Below are positions 18,359 to 27,904 of a stretch of DNA of 64,000 nucleotides, piece by piece. How positions within the stretch are numbered: the first letter of the stretch is position 1; each line of letters starts with the position of its first letter. The notes beneath the pieces are model-generated. The model ran no database searches. It was not told the DNA's origin and saw only the letters and a program-made list of their open reading frames with translations. The stretch covers positions 87,556 through 151,555 of the forward strand of contig NZ_JAAUWW010000009.1 in the NCBI RefSeq assembly GCF_014694375.1. Direction: 5' to 3'. This DNA comes from Vibrio sp. S17_S38 (GTDB taxonomy: Bacteria > Pseudomonadota > Gammaproteobacteria > Enterobacterales > Vibrionaceae). Both the position numbers and the translations under genes were made by a program.

Positions 18359-19996
18359 TTATTCAGCCGCGCGGCCACGTTGTGGGAATAAACCTTTCGG
18401 TCGCTTTTGAATAAAAAGAATGATGAAAACCAAGACTAAAATTTTAGCTAATACCGCTCCTGCCCACGGCTCTAAAATCTTATTAAATAAACCTAGACTT
18501 AATCCGGCTACTAAAGTGCCCCATAAATTGCCAACACCGCCAAACACCACCACCATAAATGAATCAATGATGTAGTTTTGCCCCATATTCGGTCCAACAT
18601 TCGTCAATTGAGATAACGCCACACCCGCCACGCCAGCAATGCCCGAGCCTAAACCAAAAGTCATCGCATCCACTCGTTCAGATCGAACGCCCATTGCACG
18701 CGCCATTGCACGCGCCATGGCACGATTTTGCGATACAGCACGAACTTGTAGGCCAAGTGGTGTTTTCTTCAAGACAGCCACTAAAGCTAAAAACACCATA
18801 AAACAAAATATGATGATGTAGAGGCGGCTATAAGTGATCGATAGCATAGGGTTAATTTGAAGAGCGCCCGACATCCAATCTGGTGTGCTGACGGAACGAT
18901 TTAACGGAGAGAAAATACTGCGAACCGCTTGTTGTAAAATTAAGCTGATCCCAAATGTAGCGAGCAACGTTTCCAATGGGCGACCATACAATCGGCGGAT
19001 CACGGTACGCTCAATCAGAATGCCGACCAATCCTGATACCACAAATGCCGCAGGAATCGAGATCAACAATACCGCACCAATATGATTTGGCATCAGCTGT
19101 TGAATGACATATGTGGTATAAGCACCAATCATGATCAACTCACCATGCGCCATATTGATCACGCCCATCACACCAAAAGTGATTGCCAAGCCAATGCCGG
19201 CTAACACCAAAACAGATCCTAAACTCAAACCAAAGAAAACCGTTTCAACGCCACCATAAATAGTTTGCTTTTGCTTGTATTGATTTAAGCCCAATTGCGC
19301 CGCTTTGGTAACACTGTCATCCGCATCACTATTCATTACTTGAGTTAAGACGCTGTACACTTGCGATTGCTTAGATTGTTCGATGACTTCAATCGCATCA
19401 ATTTGTTCTGCAGTATTTGAACTGGTTAATACTTGGTTGATCGCCAAAGCTAACTCCAAAGCACGTTGCACATCACGGTCAGTTTCGACTTTCAGTTGCC
19501 CATCCATTTTTGCAACCGTTTTAGCATTAGTGGTGCCCAATAAACTATTGATCGCTTGTAAGCGTGTGGCAGGGTTTGAATCGGTAATATCCATGCGTGA
19601 GAGAACATCACGAATATCAGAACGTAAAGAGTTATTGGTGCGCACTTTAGAAAAATGACGTTTATTGTCAACGAGGATCTTATCTACAGTCGTTGAATCA
19701 TTCAAAAGCGGTTGTGCCTCTTTACCAACGTCTAAATCCGGGATCACAAAGAAAGCATCATCCGATTTTCGAGTATATAAATTACCGTCAAGCCAAGGAG
19801 TTAACACCGCCTTTGCAGTCGCAAGGTCAGCGGATTGCGCTAACCATTCAATTGCTTCATTTTTATCGTTACTTTTTTTAGACAGTAATGCTGTTTTAAC
19901 TTGATCTAATGACTGAATATCATCAGCTTGTGCACTGGCAGTAATCATTAAATTTACCAGCAAAAAGGTTGTGATTGTTATTATTAATTTCTTCAC
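18359..19996 (-). CDS. urtB: Urea ABC transporter permease UrtB, long form
   Basis: A 545-residue protein: a signal peptide (residues 1-24), a soluble helical domain of about 220 residues that may be periplasmic, then a LivH-like permease (GVMGVINMAHGELIMIGAYTTYV). The long N-terminal domain is the usual proteobacterial UrtB form. One oddity is that a 12-base unit repeats at about 18690-18722, giving the run AMARAMARAMG where I expect a single AMG. GTG start at 19996, with AGGGA nine bases upstream. urtA lies 243 bases upstream. Confidence 0.93.
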   Translation of the reverse strand: MKKLIITITTFLLVNLMITASAQADDIQSLDQVKTALLSKKSNDKNEAIEWLAQSADLATAKAVLTPWLDGNLYTRKSDDAFFVIPDLDVGKEAQPLLNDSTTVDKILVDNKRHFSKVRTNNSLRSDIRDVLSRMDITDSNPATRLQAINSLLGTTNAKTVAKMDGQLKVETDRDVQRALELALAINQVLTSSNTAEQIDAIEVIEQSKQSQVYSVLTQVMNSDADDSVTKAAQLGLNQYKQKQTIYGGVETVFFGLSLGSVLVLAGIGLAITFGVMGVINMAHGELIMIGAYTTYVIQQLMPNHIGAVLLISIPAAFVVSGLVGILIERTVIRRLYGRPLETLLATFGISLILQQAVRSIFSPLNRSVSTPDWMSGALQINPMLSITYSRLYIIIFCFMVFLALVAVLKKTPLGLQVRAVSQNRAMARAMARAMGVRSERVDAMTFGLGSGIAGVAGVALSQLTNVGPNMGQNYIIDSFMVVVFGGVGNLWGTLVAGLSLGLFNKILEPWAGAVLAKILVLVFIILFIQKRPKGLFPQRGRAAE

Positions 19997-20154
19997 GTGA
20001 TACGTCCCTGTAAAACACGCATTCAGCGATTATTTTTCAACGCTATGATCTTCAACGTTAGTATCTTCAACTGTTATTGAGATAAATTGACGTTCGCAAG
20101 GCGAAGCATAAAAACCGAATGCGTGGTGGATCTATCCAACTTCTCTTATCTATC

Positions 20155-20199
20155 TATACCCAAAATAATTAAAGTTTCAGCTTCAAGTAAATGGGTATA
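20155..20199. repeat. TATACCCA inverted repeat between urtA and urtB
   Basis: Arms TATACCCA (20155-20162) and TGGGTATA (20192-20199) enclose an AT-rich loop. The same opening, TATACCCAAA, followed by GGGTAT recurs after ureE (25547-25569). It could stabilise or reduce the message between the abundant binding protein and the permeases. The rest of this 243-base gap (19997-20238) holds nothing I recognise. Confidence 0.5.
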
Positions 20200-20238
20200 T
20201 GAAGCCGTAAATCAGCGCTTCACACATCAAAGATAAAT

Positions 20239-21540
20239 TTACTCAGCGCCGAGACATTTCTTCGTCTCAGTATTGTAGCTGCCACAAGAGATTGGTTTGG
20301 TCCAATCTGAGATTAAGTGCTCAGAACTTGGTAAGAAATCAGACCAAGCATCGCCTTTCACTTCTTTTTCCGTTTTCCATACCACATCAAATTGACCATC
20401 ATCTTGAATTTCACCAATTAGAACTGGCTTGGTAATGTGATGATTCGGTAGCATCGTTGCCGTACCGCCCGTTAAGTTGGGCACAGATAAACCAACAATC
20501 GCAGCACTGACTTTATCAGTATCGGTTGAGCCCGCTTTTTCGACCGCTTTCACCCATAAATTAAAGCCGATATACGTCGCTTCCATTGGATCGTTTGTCA
20601 CTCGCTTGTCATCTTTAATGTACTTATGCCAAGTATCAATAAAGGCATCATTGGCTTTAGAATCAACACTCATAAAGTAATTCCATGCGGCTAAATGACC
20701 GACAAGCGCCGCAGTATCCATTCCAGACAGCTCTTCTTCACCAACCGAGAATGCAATCACAGGAATATCTTCCGACGACACACCTTGCGCCGCTAGCTCT
20801 TTATAAAAAGGCACATTTGCATCGCCATTAATGGTTGAAACCACGGCTGTCTTCTTACCTTCTGAACCAAATTTTTTGATATTAGACACAATCGATTGCC
20901 AATCTGAATGGCCAAATGGGGTGTAATTCACCATGACATCGCTATCTGCAATGCCTTTGCTTTTCAGGTAAGCGGCTAAGATTTTATTGGTCGTACGTGG
21001 GTAAACGTAATCCGTTCCAGCAAGAACAAAACGTTTAACGCCCAAATCGTTAATTAAGTAATCCACCGCAGGAATCGCTTGTTGGTTTGGCGCTGCGCCG
21101 GTGTAGAAAATATTCTTCGAGGATTCTTGACCTTCATATTGAACAGGGTAAAACAAGATGCTGTTGTCTTGTTCAAAGACAGGCAACATGGCTTTACGAG
21201 AAGCTGATGTCCAACCACCAAATGTCACTGCCACTTTGTCTTTTTCTATCAATTCACGCGCTTTTTCAGCGTACATTGGCCAGTTAGAAGCGGGATCGAC
21301 CACAATAGGTTCTAATTTCTTACCCAGAACGCCGCCTTTCTTATTCTGCTCTTCGATCAGCATTAAAACAGTGTCTTTTAAAGTGGTTTCGCTGATCGCC
21401 ATCGTGCCAGAAAGAGAATGGAGTACACCGACTTTAATCGTATCCGCCGCCTGAACGCTAAATGCGCACGCACTGATCACCGCCGCACTGGCGAGCACTT
21501 TTAAACGGGTTTTGAGAGTTTTTTGCACTTTACTTTGCAT
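20239..21540 (-). CDS. urtA: Urea ABC transporter substrate-binding protein UrtA
   Basis: A 433-residue periplasmic urea-binding protein. Residues 1-33 are a Sec signal (a charged n-region, then VLASAAVISACAFSVQA), and the mature protein begins ADTIKVGVLHSLSGTMAISE, as in known UrtA/FmdD proteins. The ATG at 21540 has AGGAG eight bases upstream; a GTG eight codons earlier overlaps that site and was rejected. A clear sigma-54 -24/-12 sequence lies about 50 bases upstream, which points to NtrC control under nitrogen limitation. Confidence 0.94.
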   Translation of the reverse strand: MQSKVQKTLKTRLKVLASAAVISACAFSVQAADTIKVGVLHSLSGTMAISETTLKDTVLMLIEEQNKKGGVLGKKLEPIVVDPASNWPMYAEKARELIEKDKVAVTFGGWTSASRKAMLPVFEQDNSILFYPVQYEGQESSKNIFYTGAAPNQQAIPAVDYLINDLGVKRFVLAGTDYVYPRTTNKILAAYLKSKGIADSDVMVNYTPFGHSDWQSIVSNIKKFGSEGKKTAVVSTINGDANVPFYKELAAQGVSSEDIPVIAFSVGEEELSGMDTAALVGHLAAWNYFMSVDSKANDAFIDTWHKYIKDDKRVTNDPMEATYIGFNLWVKAVEKAGSTDTDKVSAAIVGLSVPNLTGGTATMLPNHHITKPVLIGEIQDDGQFDVVWKTEKEVKGDAWSDFLPSSEHLISDWTKPISCGSYNTETKKCLGAE

Positions 21541-21591
21541 GGTTATCGCTCCTTGATGAATCACAACCTCATTATGAGATAAACAAAGAAG

Positions 21592-21607
21592 AGCAAAGAC
21601 TGTGCCA
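21592..21607 (-). promoter_or_regulatory. Sigma-54 promoter for urtABCDE
   Basis: On the minus strand TGGCAC-AGTCT-TTGCT (21607-21592) matches the -24/-12 consensus at every conserved position. The rest of the gap (to 21865) shows dyads such as TCACCAAAATAGTGA that could be activator sites, but no clear NtrC consensus. Confidence 0.85.
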
Positions 21608-21865
21608 AAGGAATTAGTACATATTAATTAATGGCTTATATAATAATCACAACATCACAAGGTAAGACATGCTCAAGAATGGTGCGTTGGATGTAAATAA
21701 ATCACCAAAATAGTGATGTGACTCGAAAGTTTTATTCGTCGAGTAATCAGTGCACTCTTTAAGAGCAAAAAAGTGGAAGTAATATTTTTCAGCATTAAAG
21801 GTCAACAGCGTATGCATAGCATGCAATAATACCCGCCATTAACCTTATCAAAAAAGCATCCATAC

Positions 21866-22447
21866 ATGACTCAAATGACAGCGAAACAAGAAGATCTACT
21901 CGCGATTTTCAAGGCCAATCTTCATCTTCCTAATGGTGGTTTCCATGCTTTAATTGTTGAGCTGGCTTGCGAATATCAACTCCCCTTTCATGCTGTAAAA
22001 CCGGTGCTTAAACAGTCTCAAAAAATCATCGAAAAAAAGATAAAAACTGACGTGAGCAATATCATTGACTACGATATAACCCAAGATAATTGGTTATCCA
22101 TCATTAGACATTCATTAGAAGATCTCGCTCAAAACAATCGCCCTTTAATGGATATTCTCATCCAAAGTCAGCCTTATACGAATGCACTTCATGCCATTGA
22201 AAAACCTATAATGAATGAATCAGAACGTGAGGAAGCCTTAGAAAACCTTGCGCTGGCTTATGAACAACAAGTGTATAAACCATTAATGGCAATGCTTTAT
22301 ACCTCTAAGCTATATTGGAGAATTTCTGACGATTTATATCAAATGACTTTGGAAAAGCAGCAAGAATTTAGTCACTACCCACATCATATGACGGCAACCC
22401 AACATCTGCTTAATTTAAGTGAAAAAGTAAAATCGAAAACCATTTAG
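21866..22447 (+). CDS. Unknown 193-residue helical protein, divergent from urtA
   Basis: I do not recognise this protein. It reads as a complete soluble protein, rich in predicted helix, with no signal peptide, membrane segment or cysteine motif of note. The opening MTAKQEDLLAIFKANLHLPNGGFHALIVELACEY has a faint TetR-like look and is followed by LPFHAVKPVLKQSQ, but no clear helix-turn-helix stands out. It is divergent from urtA across 325 bases, so it could be a local regulator of urea uptake; that is only a guess from position. Confidence 0.6.
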   Translation: MTQMTAKQEDLLAIFKANLHLPNGGFHALIVELACEYQLPFHAVKPVLKQSQKIIEKKIKTDVSNIIDYDITQDNWLSIIRHSLEDLAQNNRPLMDILIQSQPYTNALHAIEKPIMNESEREEALENLALAYEQQVYKPLMAMLYTSKLYWRISDDLYQMTLEKQQEFSHYPHHMTATQHLLNLSEKVKSKTI

Positions 22448-22671
22448 ACATAATATGAAATCTTACTTTCACGGATCTTGATTTAAGGTAGAACTGAGCT
22501 AACAGTAAAACAAGAGAAGCCGCCGATTGTCATTGTTGAAGGCAATTGGTGGCTAATCAATCAGAAAAATGGCAAGTACGGCCAAGCATTGCGATTAAGC
22601 TTTATATCGTATCTTTAGAGATAGAAGTGATTTTCTCCGATTTAGATGAACACCAATCTCAAGTTGAAAAA

Positions 22672-23295
22672 CTAAATCGAAGGCCTGCTGATATCAAAAC
22701 GCTGGGTCTCATCAATTCCATAATAAGCGGACAACCCACCGGCTCGTAGGATGGGTTTTGCCAGCGTGGTTTGATAAATGCCATCCTTTAATAGCCATTC
22801 ATCAATATGCACCGCCACTACTTCCCCCAAAATGAGCCAACTATCAATTAAGTCACCATTGGCAGCAGTAAGTTGAATGCATTGGGACAATCGGCACTCA
22901 AAATTAACCGGGCTCTCGCCAACCAAAGCGGCTTGCACTTTTTTACCGATAACGGCGGTTAAACCGGCACGCATAAACTCATCTTCGCCGCGAGGCACCG
23001 TCGCCGAGGTTTCATTCATTTGTACTGCCAAGTCACGAGTAGCGAGATTCCAGACAAATTCTTTGGTCTCCAAAATATTCTGCACGCTGTCTTTAAAACC
23101 AATACTCGAAAATCCGATGATCGGCGGCTGGTAATTAAAGCAGTTAAAAAAACTATAAGGGGCGAGATTGCGCTGGCCTTGGCCATTCACAGATGAAATC
23201 CACCCAATGGGCCTCGGGCCGATAATGGCGCTGAGCGGATCATGAGCCAAACCATGGCCGAGCGTTGGTTCATAATAGTAACGATTTTTGGGCAT
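22672..23295 (-). CDS. Flavin reductase family protein (FMN-binding split barrel)
   Basis: A 207-residue protein of the flavin reductase-like group. The family pattern YYYEPTLGHGLAHDP, then GPRPIGWIS near the N-terminus, and APYSFFNCFNYQPPIIGFSS are all visible, with NFECRLSQ later. Such proteins bind FMN as a dimer; the electron acceptor here is unknown. I chose the ATG at 23295 (AGG six bases upstream) because family members start just before YYYEP; a longer frame to 23343 has no ribosome site. It lies between the urtA and ureG regions, with no obvious link to urea. Confidence 0.8.
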   Translation of the reverse strand: MPKNRYYYEPTLGHGLAHDPLSAIIGPRPIGWISSVNGQGQRNLAPYSFFNCFNYQPPIIGFSSIGFKDSVQNILETKEFVWNLATRDLAVQMNETSATVPRGEDEFMRAGLTAVIGKKVQAALVGESPVNFECRLSQCIQLTAANGDLIDSWLILGEVVAVHIDEWLLKDGIYQTTLAKPILRAGGLSAYYGIDETQRFDISRPSI

Positions 23296-23374
23296 TGGGT
23301 ACCTATTTGACTCATTGTGAAATGAAGAACGAGACATAATCAAAATAATTGCTTATTTTACAATTACAGCCGCT

Positions 23375-23470
23375 TTTGTCACAACTGATCTTTGTGATAG
23401 CCGATCTTTGTGACAACCGATCTTTGTGACAACCGATCCTAGTTACAACCAATCTTTGTTACGACTAAGA
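23375..23470. repeat. Six imperfect 16-bp tandem repeats after ureG
   Basis: The unit TTTGTGACAACCGATC is present exactly at 23407-23422 and 23423-23438, with variants at 23375, 23391, 23439 and 23455. An 8-base inverted repeat, TTACAGCC (23364-23371) and GGCTGTAA (23473-23480), brackets the array, and the right arm touches the ureG stop codon. The array lies in the 3' region of the urease operon. Confidence 0.85.
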
Positions 23471-23480
23471 GTGGCTGTAA

Positions 23481-24170
23481 CTAAGATTTTGGCGTTAGCA
23501 TGCCTTCAGTAATAATAAAATCGATAATGAAATCGAGCCCAATACTTTTCTTCAAATTAGTGAAAATATACGGCTTATTCGGACGCATACGTTGTGTGTC
23601 CGATTCCATCACTTCAAGCGATGCGCCGACATAAGGCGCGAGATCGATTTTATTGATCACCAATAAATCAGAACGCGTAATACCCGGCCCACCTTTACGT
23701 GGGATCTTCTCGCCTTCCGCCACATCAATCACATAAATGGTCAGATCGGCAAGTTCAGGGCTAAAAGTGGCACTTAAGTTATCACCACCGCTTTCAACAA
23801 ATACCACGTCTAAATTTTTATGACGTTTCGCCAACTCTTCCACTGCTGCTAAGTTCATTGAAGCATCTTCGCGAATCGCAGTATGTGGGCATCCCCCCGT
23901 TTCAACGCCAATAATACGGTCGGCATCTAGCGCTTCTGCGCGGGTTAAAATCTTCGCATCTTCTTGAGTATAAATATCATTAGTAACCACTGCGATATTT
24001 AAACGATCACGAATGGCTTTACACAATACTTCCAATAACGCCGTTTTTCCGGATCCAACTGGGCCACCAATACCAATTCGTAGCGGTTGTTTATAGCTAA
24101 GTTGATTGTAACTATGTTCAATATGCGTGCTTTCTACTTGAGACATTCTCTTTTCCTTTACTTTGCTCAT
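23481..24170 (-). CDS. ureG: Urease accessory GTPase UreG
   Basis: A 229-residue SIMIBI GTPase that drives nickel insertion into urease together with UreD, UreE and UreF. The P-loop is [16 protein letters not shown], and the nickel-binding block [17 protein letters not shown] (CPH motif) and the NKID base-recognition motif are present. The ATG at 24170 has GAGGG five bases upstream; an ATG eight codons later (24146) also has a good AAGGA site. It starts 12 bases after ureF, the last gene of the operon. Confidence 0.96.
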   Translation of the reverse strand: MSKVKEKRMSQVESTHIEHSYNQLSYKQPLRIGIGGPVGSGKTALLEVLCKAIRDRLNIAVVTNDIYTQEDAKILTRAEALDADRIIGVETGGCPHTAIREDASMNLAAVEELAKRHKNLDVVFVESGGDNLSATFSPELADLTIYVIDVAEGEKIPRKGGPGITRSDLLVINKIDLAPYVGASLEVMESDTQRMRPNKPYIFTNLKKSIGLDFIIDFIITEGMLTPKS

Positions 24171-24182
24171 GAGATCCCTCAA

Positions 24183-24899
24183 TTAGGATCTAAAGAGTCT
24201 TGTATATTGAGTTTCATGACGACTACTAGCAATCGCCACCGAAGGCGTAAAACTACCAATATCATCATCTTGAATTTGATTGGCTCGCACGATCGCTTGT
24301 GGTAACCATTGCGAAAGTTGAATCAAAGATCGTTGCCCTGCTGTTTGCCCTAATGGCACAAGTTTCACCCCCGCCGTGACGATGTTCTCTGCCCAACTCC
24401 ACAAATAGCCTTGTTGTAAATGATGCAACGAAATACCCCATTGTTTGGCGGCGATACAAAAACCTAATAGCTGATTTTGCGTAGCAGCATTGGGGTCATC
24501 TTGCGGCTGCCAACTCGCTTTAATCGGAATATCTAACTGCTTTAAAAGCGTGAATAATGCCTTACCTCGTTGCAATTCCTCCGCACGCAATTCACTGGTT
24601 TCACGGCAAGAATAAAGATAGTTACTCCAATACTGAATACAGTCTTCATCATCCTCTTCTAATGCTTGATAAAACTTCGCCACAATCGGTAATTCCAATG
24701 TAGTAAGGCTATTCTTGAGCATCATTTCAAGCCATTGCATTAATTGGGATTGATTACTCACCCAAGCTTTTTCAATTGCCCACTCCAACCCTTGCGAATA
24801 AGTGAAACCACCAATCGGCAAGGATGGGCTAATCAGTTGAAATAGTCGAAAACAAGCGACATCATTAACTGGATTCTGACTCTGTTGTTCATCAGACAT
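24183..24899 (-). CDS. ureF: Urease accessory protein UreF
   Basis: A 238-residue all-helical accessory protein that bridges UreD and UreG in the urease activation complex. The N-terminal LFQLISPSLPIGGFTYSQGLEWAIE is the family signature, and YLYSCRETSELRAEELQRG follows in the middle. The C-terminal HETQYTRLFRS is the conserved tail that contacts UreD. It lies six bases after the HupE/UreJ gene. Confidence 0.95.
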   Translation of the reverse strand: MSDEQQSQNPVNDVACFRLFQLISPSLPIGGFTYSQGLEWAIEKAWVSNQSQLMQWLEMMLKNSLTTLELPIVAKFYQALEEDDEDCIQYWSNYLYSCRETSELRAEELQRGKALFTLLKQLDIPIKASWQPQDDPNAATQNQLLGFCIAAKQWGISLHHLQQGYLWSWAENIVTAGVKLVPLGQTAGQRSLIQLSQWLPQAIVRANQIQDDDIGSFTPSVAIASSRHETQYTRLFRS

Positions 24900-24905
24900 C
24901 CGTAA

Positions 24906-25496
24906 TTAAGGTGCCATCATTAATGCGATACCGGATGCGGCAATACCCGCGCTAAGCCACTTGTTTGCCAAAGAAGATCCGGCAACAAAATGTGATAAAC
25001 GCTCACCGACACACATAATCGCCGCTGCCGAGATCAACATGCCTACACCAAAGCCCGATAATGTTCCCGTCGCTTCAACACCATGAGCGAAACCGTGGAA
25101 AAATACCAAGCCAATTGATGCTGTAACTAAAAATTTTGTTAAGGATTCTCGACTGGTAAAGGCATTCCAAATTCCTAATGCCACTACAAAAATTGAAGCT
25201 GCAATCATCAGCTCGACACCATTAACCGCACCCACTGCGCTACCGACAATTAAACCGATAGCTAAGCTCATTAATGCGGCAGCAAATAAGCTCAACTTAC
25301 CTTTAATTGAAGTGTTATTAACAGTAGTGCGGCTAATAAGAATGCCCAGTCCTAGTAACATTGTTAGATGGTCAAATCCCGTCAGTGGATGCAACATACC
25401 ATCGGCAATCGAGCTGTGGGCCATGTGACCAGGATGGGCAAAAGCAGCCGGTGCCGACAATAATGTAGAAAGAGTCAGTAAGCGTGTGGTTTTCAT
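24906..25496 (-). CDS. ureJ: HupE/UreJ family nickel permease
   Basis: A 196-residue membrane protein with a signal-like N-terminus ending AAFAHPGHMAHSS and about six further hydrophobic segments. HPLTGFDHLTMLLGLG is the metal-binding signature of HupE/UreJ, and FFHGFAHGVEATG is a second histidine motif. It probably brings nickel for urease. I chose the ATG at 25496 because AAAGGG lies nine bases upstream; the longer frame runs into ureE and was rejected. Its place between ureE and ureF supports the urease role. Confidence 0.9.
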   Translation of the reverse strand: MKTTRLLTLSTLLSAPAAFAHPGHMAHSSIADGMLHPLTGFDHLTMLLGLGILISRTTVNNTSIKGKLSLFAAALMSLAIGLIVGSAVGAVNGVELMIAASIFVVALGIWNAFTSRESLTKFLVTASIGLVFFHGFAHGVEATGTLSGFGVGMLISAAAIMCVGERLSHFVAGSSLANKWLSAGIAASGIALMMAP

Positions 25497-25546
25497 AATT
25501 AACATCCCTTTAAAAATTATAATTCTTTTAACTTTTACTAATAATG

Positions 25547-25569
25547 TATACCCAAAGTAATACGGGTAT
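25547..25569. repeat. TATACCC hairpin after ureE
   Basis: ATACCC pairs with GGGTAT around a short loop just past the ureE stop codon. It opens with TATACCCAAA, like the inverted repeat at 20155. It may be an mRNA processing or stability element between ureE and ureJ. Confidence 0.4.
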
Positions 25570-26052
25570 TTAATGGTGATGATGCTCGTGCTTATCATCA
25601 TGTTCGCCGTGACTGTGTCCACCAGAGCGACCACCATACGCACCATCTTCTGGCTCAAACGGAGCTTGCTCGATCGTCACTTTGGCATGCAATCCTGTGA
25701 CCATGTCATCTAAGACGTGATCGTGTTGGTAACGAACCCAGCCTTGCGAGATTTGCAATGGAACATGTCGGTTACCTAAATGATAAGTGACACGATTGAG
25801 CAGTACCGCATCATCACAATAAACGGTTGAAACAGTTTCAGGCGCGGCTTTGATTTCAATATGCAAACCGCATTGGCTTTTTATAATTTGTCCACCACGT
25901 AAAATATTACCGCGAGGTAGAAATAAGCCTGCGTCACGTCCATCGTCTAACACCACTTTTAAGCGGCTTTTAATTCGGCTGTTTATTGGCAAGCTTAATG
26001 TGCCGTCAATTTTCGGCGGTGTTTCAGTTAAGATCTGTGTTAATTCGATCAT
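25570..26052 (-). CDS. ureE: Urease nickel-chaperone UreE with His-rich tail
   Basis: A 160-residue nickel metallochaperone. The N-terminal peptide-binding domain shows LFLPRGNILRGGQIIKS, and the metal-binding domain shows YHLGNRHVPLQI, with a conserved GLHAKVTIEQAPFEPEDGAYGG. The last 20 residues, GGHSHGEHDDKHEHHHH, are a histidine tail for binding or storing extra nickel. It starts 42 bases after ureC and is followed by a hairpin. Confidence 0.95.
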   Translation of the reverse strand: MIELTQILTETPPKIDGTLSLPINSRIKSRLKVVLDDGRDAGLFLPRGNILRGGQIIKSQCGLHIEIKAAPETVSTVYCDDAVLLNRVTYHLGNRHVPLQISQGWVRYQHDHVLDDMVTGLHAKVTIEQAPFEPEDGAYGGRSGGHSHGEHDDKHEHHHH

Positions 26053-26094
26053 ATTCGGTCCATTAATATTTTGTTTGATTGAATAATTCGTTTG

Positions 26095-27837
26095 TTAAAA
26101 AAGAAAGTACCGCTGTGCCATTGGCAAGACTTCCGCTGGTTCGCAAGTGAGTAACTCGCCATCGGCATGCACTTGGTAGGTTTGAGAATCAACTTCAATT
26201 TTGGGCTGCCAATCATTAAGTTTCATATCGGCTTTAGAAATATTACGGCAGTTTTTTGCCACGCCAATCAAACTGCCTAAACCTAACTGCCCAGCAATGT
26301 CTTTCTCTTTGGCCGCTTTTGAAACAAAGATCATCGACGTGTGTTTAGATGCCTGTCCGTAACTGCCAAACATTGAGCGATAATGCACAGGTTGTGGCGT
26401 TGGAATAGACGCATTAGGATCGCCCATTGGCGCCATTGCGATCATGCCGCCTTTAATAATAGCGCTTGGTTTCACGCCAAAAAATGCCGGTTTCCATAAC
26501 ACTAAATCGGCCAGTTTTCCCACTTCCACAGAGCCAACTTCATGGCTAATACCATGTGTTATCGCAGGATTTATCGTATATTTCGCTACATATCGACGTA
26601 GACGAAAATTATCACTTGGGGTTTGATGTCCAAATTTTTCATCCTGCGCGTCAAAATCAGCTTGATCTTCTTTTAACGGGCCTCGTTGCACTTTCATTTT
26701 ATGCGCCGTTTGCCATGTTCTTAACACCACTTCTCCGACACGCCCCATCGCTTGAGAGTCTGATGAAATCATCGAGAACGCACCTAAATCATGCAAAATA
26801 TCTTCCGCGGCAATGGTTTCACGACGAATACGAGACTCGGCAAACGCCACATCTTCGGCAATTGAAGGCGATAAATGGTGGCAAACCATCAACATATCTA
26901 AATGTTCATCCACCGTATTCACGGTATAAGGACGCGTTGGATTGGTGGATGAAGGAAGGATATTTGATTCACCACAGGCTTTAATAATATCAGGTGCATG
27001 ACCGCCACCTGCGCCTTCAGTGTGGTAAGTATGGATAACGCGATCGCCAATAGCAGCCAGTGTCGATTCAACAAAACCAGACTCATTAAGTGTGTCGGTA
27101 TGAATCGCCACTTGCACATCAGTAAGATCAGCCACAGTTAAACAGTTATCAATCGAAGCCGGCGTTGTCCCCCAATCTTCATGCAGTTTTAAACCAATCA
27201 CGCCCGCTTCCACTTGCTCAATTAAAGGCTCCGGCAAGCTGGCATTACCTTTACCCAATAAGCCAAAGTTCATCGGAAATTCATCTAACGCTTCAAGCAT
27301 GCGGTGAATATTCCATGGGCCTGGTGTGCAAGTAGTCGCATTGGTTCCGGTTGCAGGTCCCGTGCCACCGCCAATCATAGTGGTGATACCAGAGGCTAAT
27401 GCTTCTTCAATTTGTTGCGGGCAAATATAGTGAATATGAGAATCAATTCCGCCCGCAGTCACAATTGAACCTTCAGCGGCAATGATTTCGGTTCCTGGGC
27501 CAATCACGATATCAACATTCGGCTGCACATCAGGATTGCCCGCTTTACCAATGCCGCAGATTCGCCCATTTTTAACACCAATATCCGCTTTCACCACCCC
27601 CCAATGATCGAGGATCACCGCGTTGGTCAAGACTAAGTCTGGTGTGAATTCGGAGACTAATTGGCTTTGACCTTGGCCATCACGGATCACTTTACCGCCG
27701 CCGAATTTGACTTCATCGCCATACACAGTGAAATCTTTTTCGACTTCGAGCCATAATTCAGTATCGGCAAGGCGTAATCGATCGCCAGTGGTTGGCCCAA
27801 ACATCTCGGCGTAGGCGCGTTTTGAAATTTTTGCCAT
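26095..27837 (-). CDS. ureC: Urease alpha (catalytic) subunit
   Basis: A 580-residue catalytic subunit that hydrolyses urea to ammonia and carbamate at a dinickel centre. His134 and His136 ([10 protein letters not shown]) and the carbamylated Lys217 ([11 protein letters not shown]) fall at the usual Klebsiella positions, and MVCHHLSP is the mobile-flap Cys-His motif. It is about 12 residues longer than typical; the excess seems to be an acidic insert ([14 protein letters not shown]) after [10 protein letters not shown]. It is separated from ureB by 107 bases that hold a REP-like element. Confidence 0.97.
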   Translation of the reverse strand: MAKISKRAYAEMFGPTTGDRLRLADTELWLEVEKDFTVYGDEVKFGGGKVIRDGQGQSQLVSEFTPDLVLTNAVILDHWGVVKADIGVKNGRICGIGKAGNPDVQPNVDIVIGPGTEIIAAEGSIVTAGGIDSHIHYICPQQIEEALASGITTMIGGGTGPATGTNATTCTPGPWNIHRMLEALDEFPMNFGLLGKGNASLPEPLIEQVEAGVIGLKLHEDWGTTPASIDNCLTVADLTDVQVAIHTDTLNESGFVESTLAAIGDRVIHTYHTEGAGGGHAPDIIKACGESNILPSSTNPTRPYTVNTVDEHLDMLMVCHHLSPSIAEDVAFAESRIRRETIAAEDILHDLGAFSMISSDSQAMGRVGEVVLRTWQTAHKMKVQRGPLKEDQADFDAQDEKFGHQTPSDNFRLRRYVAKYTINPAITHGISHEVGSVEVGKLADLVLWKPAFFGVKPSAIIKGGMIAMAPMGDPNASIPTPQPVHYRSMFGSYGQASKHTSMIFVSKAAKEKDIAGQLGLGSLIGVAKNCRNISKADMKLNDWQPKIEVDSQTYQVHADGELLTCEPAEVLPMAQRYFLF

Positions 27838-27904
27838 GTTATAAATCCTTTTAGCGAACCTTATATTTTCTATCTCAGCTATTTTTAAGGTGATCGCTCA
27901 CATT

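Noticed and set aside
22546..22749. 67-residue plus-strand frame overlapping the flavin reductase end
   Set aside because: It runs into the 3' end of a well-supported gene on the other strand and has no ribosome site; part of it may be a broken gene.
23375..23470. CRISPR array
   Set aside because: Units are directly adjacent 16-mers without spacers, and there are no cas genes.
25497..25658. Longer N-terminus for UreJ
   Set aside because: The extension overlaps ureE, has no ribosome site and would place non-hydrophobic sequence before a good signal peptide.
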